Part shown: positions 57,831 to 64,000 of the stretch, one piece after another | How positions within the stretch are numbered: the first letter of the stretch is position 1 | How the letters are laid out: each line of letters opens with the position of its first letter | DNA from: Dryomyza anilis | Lineage: Eukaryota; Arthropoda; Insecta; Diptera; Dryomyzidae | Assembly (NCBI GenBank): GCA_951804985.1 | Contig: OX638131.1 | Coordinates: 91,152,349 to 91,216,348 of the forward strand | DNA: 64,000 bases | Reading direction: 5' to 3' | The notes under the pieces: model-generated | What the model was told of the DNA's origin: nothing | Seen by the model: only the letters and a program-made list of their open reading frames with translations | Databases searched by the model: none | Made by a program: the position numbers and the translations under genes

Positions 57831-58850
57831 GTTCTTGGCATTAAGAAAAGACATTTAGTTTTATAACGAAATTGTAGATGTTTTTCTTGCATCATAAGTC
57901 TTGTTCTTGCATCGCTAGTTCTTGTTTTTGCATCGGTTGGTTGATCTGGTTCTTTTTATTTTGAAGCACAGGAAATGAGGTATTAATATAAATAATAATT
58001 AGTTTCATAACGCAATTGTATGTCTGGTTCTTGCATTTTTAGGTCATGATTTTGCATCCATAGGTCTTATTCATACATCGAATGGTCCATCTGGTTCTTG
58101 TTCTTGCACAAACTAAACGTAATAAAAATTTATAATACTCTTAGAATTAAGGTATATTTAATTTTATAGCGCAATTGTCGACTCGTTGTTGGCTCGTATA
58201 TCTTTCTATCATGAAATGGCAAACCCTCGAAAAAAACTTTTGTAGGTCTCTTATTGAAAAACCCTTTACATCCGATGATTGAACCTGTCTTTGTTCATTG
58301 CAGAACTTTAAGAACAAGAATCAGTGCAGTAATATAAATAATATTTAGTTTTATAGCGCAATTGTAGATGTTGTTCTTGTATCGTAGGTCTTGTTCTTGC
58401 ATCGGTAGTTCATGTTCTTGCATCGCCGATGTAAGAACTTTTTTTTTGCTAAAACTACAAGAATAAAAATCGAGGCATTAATATACAGAAAATTTAGTAT
58501 TATAGCGCTATTGTAGGTTTTGTTCTTGCATCGATAGATCTTATTCCTACATCGAATGGTCGGTTTGATTCCTGTTGTTGCATAAATTGCAAAAATAAGA
58601 ATCATGATATTAATATAAACTAATTTTAATTTTACAGCGCATTTTCTGTACTCTTTAAAACATGTCTCATTTATTAGTTTAGCATTTTAGCTATAGTAGT
58701 TACAAGTTGTTGCAAGACTTCCTATTCTTGTTCTTGCACACTTTTCGCAAGGTCAGTCTCTTGAGCTTCCAGGATAGGTCTTGCATCGTATAATCGATTC
58801 TGTGCTTGTTCCAGCAAAAACTGCCTGAACAAGAACGATGACATTAATAT
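57831..58850. repeat. TTGTTCTTGCATCG array, second block
   Basis: Continuation of the same degenerate array to the right of the hAT-like element: TTGTTCTTGCATCG(GTAG) words spaced by ATTAATATAAATAAT / TTTATAGCGCAATTGTAG segments. A longer period of about 100-180 bp can be followed through TATAGCGCAATTGT at about 58165, 58352 and 58500. Confidence 0.7.
58184..58268 (-). mobile_element. internally deleted copy of the TAAAGGGTTTTTCAA hairpin MITE
   Basis: The 85 bp combine GCTCGTATATCTTTC and ATCATGAAATGGCAAACC from the centre of the 342 bp element with the outer end CTTTTGTAG...CTTATTGAAAAACCCTTTA. The interior arm (CTTCAGTAAG to the GCTCTACTTT region) is missing. A third, broken copy. Confidence 0.78.
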
Positions 58851-59647
58851 GAAGAAATTTTATTTTTACAGCGCAATTTTCTGTACTTTAAAAAAAAGTA
58901 TGTCTCATTTATTAGTTTGGGCTTTTAACCCTAGTAGTTACATGAAATCTATATTTTATATGAACTCATTTTCGGGCAGACCACAGAAATTGCGGCAATG
59001 CTAGTTACTTTTGGCAACAGCAGCAACATGTGCCAGCCATTTGTATGGCTACGGCTGTCATAAAGACTACAATATTTCATAGAGTAAAAGAAACCAAAAA
59101 GTAAAAAGTAAGAAAAATATAAAAAAAAAAAAATAAAATCGAAACATATAAAGTGTGGTTTCAATAGTCATAAAGTGTGGTCAATATGGAGAGCACGTAA
59201 AGGCTGCAACGACGAAATGTGCGCAAATTGTTTAAGAACACAGCTGTTGCTGTCGGAAAATATACTATATAAATTAAAGCATATAAATATAGCAGACTTT
59301 TAGGCAAACAAAGTTTAGCTTATTTTAAAAGCGTTTATAAAAATGAGACAATTAATGACAAAATTATTAGTAAATAATTAAACAACGATTCGTTTTCGTT
59401 TAACCAAAATAAGTATAAACTTAAATTTTCCTTATATTGTGGCGTTCAAAGTTGAAATTTCTTTGTAGAATGCCTGAATTAGATAGATTTTCGTTATTGC
59501 ATTTGCTTTAAAAAAAAAGCAACATTTTACAATGCAAACAAAGCGCCTAAAAATAGACCGCAACAAATTGCAGCGCGCATAAAATATTTATAGCGCATTG
59601 AATGTCGCGCTAAATCATGTTCAAAAAATACTGCGGCATATAGTACA

Positions 59648-59730
59648 GCATCATCATCATCAGCAACAACATGATGATGATGATGAATATGATGATCAAC
59701 ATCATCAGCACCATTAGCATCATCAACTGG
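59648..59730. repeat. (CAT)n/(ATG)n imperfect trinucleotide repeat
   Basis: CATCATCATCATCAGCAAC, then ATGATGATGATGATGAATATG and further CATCA words. The switch from CAT to ATG polarity makes it locally self-complementary. Confidence 0.85.
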
Positions 59731-61079
59731 ACGGCGTCAGCAAACGTGTCAATGCGCTTGCCTGTTTGTTCGCCTAACAGTAGGCTATAAAATATCGCAC
59801 AATAAAATACGGACAATAGCCATAAATAAAAAGTAAAAATAAAAAAAGAAAGCACAATAGTTGTTACAGTTGCGTTTCAACGTTTATTGTTTAAACGTTA
59901 GAATGTGTTGCATGCTTTTTGGCGTTTGAATTGCTTTTGCTGTCAGTGTTGATTTTGTTCATCTACCAGCCACCACACTCCCACTGTCCCCTGAACACGA
60001 TTTTGGTTTTACGATATTTTATACAATTTAAACGTACAAAAGCACTAAAATTAGATTTTATTTAGTGCTGTGCAGTAGTAGTTGTTTTTTTTTTCGTTAG
60101 TATATATAATAAATAAAAAAAAACTTTTATTGCATATTTATAGGTGTTCATCGTGTGTGTATATTAAACGGTAGACAATAACTAAAATGTGCACTAAAAT
60201 TTGTTTCTTTTGCTGGCGTTTAGTGTACTAAAGAAATTGTTATAAATTGTGAAAAATGATTTTATGAAATGCCGCAAAGTATATCGAATTAAAGTTAAAT
60301 ACCTTTTTATGATGTGCACCTGAGAATAGGCAATGATTTTTTTTCTATTTATTTTTATTAATTGTTTTTATTAGTGATATTTTTAATATATATAGTAGAA
60401 AGTTTAGTGATTATTAAGTAGATGCCCTATGTCCCGCTAGGGATTTAAGGAACTGAAGAAGAAGTAGAAATAGATGACTATAAAATAGTTGATTTAAGTG
60501 TAAAAGCAAATGTATGTGTTTTTACTACATTGATGTAGTTGTTTTTATATAGAAAATATCTATATAAATTTATTGTACTTGTAAATATAATTTTACTACA
60601 TTTAGATTGAAAATAACTACATTTTGTACTTGTTTAAGTGTACAGAAATATTTAGATAAATTACTACAATTGCATTTATTTGTTTTACACTTTGAAATTT
60701 TAATATTCATGAATAAACAGTAGCAAGACTCCTTGTTCAGGTACTTTCGCTTTTCTTGCAAGGTGAGTCTTGTTCTTGCAGGTTCTTGTTCTTACAGCGG
60801 CAGAACGATCTTTCATTTGTTTTTGCAAAAACTACAAGCAAAATAATATATTTTATATATAGAATACAAGCTGGACCCGTGCACGACTCGTGCCAAGATT
60901 TTGTGAATTAAAAGATATGGAGCGATTTTATTAATATAAAAAACATTTTTATTATTTATATCAGGGGGCCGTGCTTGGCTGTGAAAGTTTTTTTTTATTG
61001 GTTTTATAAATGTAGTAGCCAAATAATAATTCTCCGCCAAAACAACTTTTCTCAAAGACAATTTTTTCTCAGACTGCCC

Positions 61080-61250
61080 CGTAAAATTCTTCCCCATAGA
61101 ACGATTTCCCGTAGAATTCTTCCCGGTAGAAATCTTCCCGTAGAACTCATCCCGGTAGAATTCTTCCCGGAAGAAATCTTCTCGTGGAACTCATCCCGGT
61201 AGAATTGTTCCCGGTAGATTTCTGTCCCGTAGAATTCTTCAACGTATAGT
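61080..61250. repeat. GTAGAATTCTTCCCGG repeat cluster
   Basis: About nine copies of (C)CCGGTAGAA(T/A)TCTTCCCG, 15-18 bases each. On the other strand it reads CGGGAAGAATTCTAC, similar to the TCGGGAAGAATTGTC unit of the 36-38 kb array in the opposite direction. Confidence 0.75.
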
Positions 61251-61269
61251 TTTTCACAGTAGAAATTTT

Positions 61270-61362
61270 AGTGTGGTGAGTTTTAATGTGGTGAGTTTCA
61301 GTGTGGTGAGTTAAGGTGAGGTGAATTTTGGTGTGGTGAGTTTTAGTGTGGTGAATTACATT
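61270..61362. repeat. GTGTGGTGAGTTTTA minisatellite
   Basis: About six copies of GTGTGGTGAGTTTTAGT with point changes, period about 16-19 bases. Confidence 0.8.
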
Positions 61363-61729
61363 GTGAGTTCAAGAACGAGACGGTCATTGCCAGAAATACA
61401 CAAGAACAAAAACAGGAGTCTTGCAAAAAAGCCTAACTCATAAATGGAACATGTTTCAAAAGTACAGACAATTGTGATGTACAACTAAAATTTTATTATA
61501 TTATATAGAAAAAAAAACTACATAAATTTACTATATTTTGAACAACATTTTACTACATTTTTGTATATTAAAAATTACTAAGCACATTTTGTACTTATTT
61601 AAATGCATGGAAATATTTAGATAAATTACTATAACTGCATTTATTTCTACTACATTGTGTATTTATATTAAAATGTAGTCAAAATATTTAAATATATTTT
61701 CTTATTAATGAATTTGAAAGGAAAACTAA

Positions 61730-61960
61730 ATGTGTGTGCGAATTCGACTAAATTGTTGACTAAACTAAATTGAATGGCTTTTCAATCGAACGTCATTCGT
61801 TAACCGGCAATTGTTTAAGTCCATAATCAATCGATTATCATATGTCTGTTTGATGTCATGCAATTTAGTCTGCTCAATAATTTACAAAATTGAAATGTCA
61901 AACACTGCATTACAGACAAAATTTAGTTTAATCTGCAATATAGTCGAATTCGCAACACAC
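61730..61960. mobile_element. Harbinger-like MITE, copy 2 (diverged)
   Basis: Ends ATGTGTGTGCGAATTCGACT and TAGTCGAATTCGCAACACAC correspond to those of the 15248-15488 element and are flanked by TAA on both sides. Shared interior: AATCAATCGATTATCATAT and ATTTAGTCTGCTC. The tip GGG of copy 1 is lost. Confidence 0.72.
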
Positions 61961-62438
61961 TAAGTATGTAACGTTCAGCACCATCAGTTCTGACGACTTC
62001 GATAAATCACAAGTTAGTTGTGTTCGCAGAAAAATCTTTATATATTAAATGCAATTCGTTCAGTTTCCTTTGGCTCTGTAAATAGATCTATGTTGTACTA
62101 CGAATAATTAAAAACAAGTACAAAAATCAAAGACGTACCACTAAAAATGAATTTCTAATACATTGTGTAGTAAAACAAGTCATATAAATACAGATGTATT
62201 AAATGTGTAAAAAAATGAAAGAGCACTGCATTTTTTTGAAACAAATACAATAATGTAGAGAATTTTAGATAAAAATAGATATAGATAAAAATAGATTTAC
62301 AATATTAGTATAATTTAAATTTTGCAGTTGAACATTTTACATAAAAAATGATTAACTGAAGTTAAAACAACAATTTGTAGCTAATTATAACTAAGATAAC
62401 TGATGTATGCTTTGGTTTTTTGTTACAAAAAGTATAAA

Positions 62439-62653
62439 TCGTCGTTGTAGAACGAAAAGTCACCAAATTAATTATTAAAAAAAATTAAATTTCGAGTTTG
62501 TTGATTAATATTATAAAAAGTAATTGATGCCTTTTTAAAGTTGAAATATCAATTTATAGATTTACATTTTCTTATCATGTGGAAAAAAAAAATGAGATTA
62601 TCGATTAAAAATTGACAGATATATAAAGATTTTTGTACGTTCTACAACGACGA
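62439..62653. mobile_element. MITE with TCGTCGTTGTNGAACG termini, copy 2 (inverted)
   Basis: Termini ATCGTCGTTGTAGAACG and CGTTCTACAACGACGA match those of the 13639-13880 element. The interior is in the opposite orientation to copy 1 (TCGATTAAAAATTGACAGAT here is the complement of the copy 1 word) and is shorter by about 25 bp. Confidence 0.8.
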
Positions 62654-64000
62654 AATGAAGTATATACATTTTTTTTGCTATTTTTAAGCACTGCAATACT
62701 AAATATCTTGAAAATTCAAATTCCTGCACTATATATTTGCAATGTTTGTGGCAATCTATTCGTTTTCATTTTGTAATTTATTTCAAGTAATTTTGCTGCT
62801 GCTGTTACTTCGTACTTACTACAGTTTCTACAATATGCAGAAACATAATTTCGATTACAATGTGTAGTACAATGCAGTCAAATAAATACAAATGTACTTA
62901 AAACGTAAAAAACGTAAAACTATTTTTTTTAAAACAAATACATAAATGTAGTGAATTATACAATAATAATTTTTTCCGATATATATAATAAATTAACAAT
63001 TAAGTATTGCATACTTTTAGTAAATATTTCAATTTTGCAATAGAAAAAATGTATAAATTAGCTCAATACTTAAAATTTCGTAACGAATAATAACTAAAAT
63101 AATATTTTGTGCTTTTAAATGTTAATAAAAGCTTCGTTTTTAGTCACTTAAATTATAACATAAAATTATAAAATAAATGTTGCCTATTTTCAGGCACTAA
63201 CAAATTTTTAATGCTAAAAAACATAGTTTTTAGTTACAAAAACTATAACATAAAATTATAAAATAAATGTTGCATATTTTCAGGCACTACAAAAATTTAA
63301 TAACTCTAACGTTTCTAATGTATGCACTATATTTCTGCAAAATTTCTCTGAGAATTTGTTGTTTTTCATTTTGCAATTTATTTAAAATATTTTTGTTGAA
63401 GTTTGTTGCGTGTGCCTTGACTGCTACTGCGTACATGCAATATTTTATGTTGCGCCTAAAAGCAAACGTGACTTTCACATTGCAACTTAACACATTTTTA
63501 AAAGTGAAGTCTTTGGGTATGTGTGTGTGTGCCTGTTTTTTCATGTCCACACAACGTCGCACGCGTCAATTGCGGACGACGCATAAGAGCGAAGCAGCAA
63601 TTTTTCATTTACTTCATGATATGCCCCGAAGTATGCAATGCAAAAAGTATAAACGCCCACATAATCATCATAACCATTATCATCATCGTACTCGTTCTTG
63701 CTCCGGCAGCTTGTCCTTGTCGTCGTTCTCAACGACGGCAGCAACAGCAACATGGCGGCGGGTGACGTTAGTGCTACTGCTGCTGGTCGTTGTCATCAGC
63801 AACTTCGACCACGTTCCAAGTAAAGCCTTAAGTTTTGATATATGGCTCGAGTAGGTAACGTGGCTTCTGTTTCTCCTACTTTGCATGGTACGTTGCAGCA
63901 CAAAAACAACAAATGCTACGTAGTAACATTGTCGAGCTTTACCGCATGTTACACATCATAAGCATATGCGCGCCTAAAAGTATGTGACTCTTTTTTTTTT

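Larger units (their letters stand above)
52577..64000 (-). other. Lar: Lar intron upstream of the Ig2/Ig3 exon (partial)
   Basis: Intron sequence running off the right edge; no further Lar exon was found on the minus strand. Contents: TTGTTCTTGCA arrays (52.86-53.25, 54.54-55.93, 57.83-58.9 kb) interrupted by a hAT-like element (55936-57830), a deleted hairpin MITE (58184-58268), a CAT repeat (59648-59730), GTAGAATTCTTCCCGG and GTGTGGTGAGTTT repeats (61.08-61.36 kb), a Harbinger-like MITE (61730-61960) and an inverted TIR element (62439-62653). The rest (53.3-54.5, 59.2-60.7, 62.7-64.0 kb) has nothing I recognise. Confidence 0.75.

Noticed and set aside
63267..63854. 195-codon plus-strand open frame
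   Set aside because: Composition follows intronic AT-rich and CAT/CAG repeats (NHHNHYHHR and similar); no homology is recognised and there is no visible promoter or splice context. Possible but unsupported.
52577..64000. Search for an upstream Lar exon (first part of Ig2)
   Set aside because: No minus-strand segment with an Ig-type Cys/Trp pattern bounded by splice sites was found by reading; the exon probably lies beyond the window.

Overview
This is a 64 kb piece of a very AT-rich insect nuclear genome, almost certainly a higher (cyclorrhaphan) fly. Nine minus-strand exons, all with GT-AG splice sites and compatible reading phases, encode a contiguous extracellular segment of the receptor protein tyrosine phosphatase Lar, nearly residue for residue like the Drosophila protein. 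Genus and family cannot be fixed from the sequence.

Layout, in the direction of Lar transcription (right to left): 52577-64000 is the 3' part of a long upstream intron. Four closely packed exons at 51236-52576 encode the end of Ig2, Ig3 and FN3-1, separated by introns of 158, 447 and 67 bp. After a 12.7 kb intron come the two exons of FN3-2 (38419-38519 and 23143-23335), split by a 15.1 kb intron. FN3-3 is split over 12218-12368 and 9727-9863, and FN3-4 is one exon at 3364-3660. The signal peptide, Ig1, most of Ig2, FN3-5 to FN3-9, the transmembrane segment and the phosphatase domains lie outside the window. Lar acts at the neuronal surface in axon guidance and synapse growth.

The 15.1 kb intron carries a complete BEL/Pao LTR retrotransposon (23565-32639, plus strand, antisense to Lar). 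It has 576 bp LTRs differing at one base, a 5 bp target duplication (GGTTA), one uninterrupted 1772-codon Gag-Pol frame, and downstream of integrase an extra Gag/protease-like accessory region in two overlapping frames. The whole element is heavily loaded with the pentamer GACCC on the sense strand, in coding and non-coding parts alike.

The remaining introns are a patchwork of small non-autonomous DNA transposons (hAT-like with 8 bp duplications, Harbinger-like with TTA duplications, several hairpin MITEs present in two or more copies), one tRNA-derived SINE inserted in a foldback repeat, and many degenerate tandem arrays built from AAAGCTTT, TTTCCC/GGGAAA, GAATTGTCCGGG-like, TTGTTCTTGCA and ATCGATAA words. 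No functional tRNA, rRNA or CRISPR array was seen, and no protein-coding gene apart from Lar and the retroelement.
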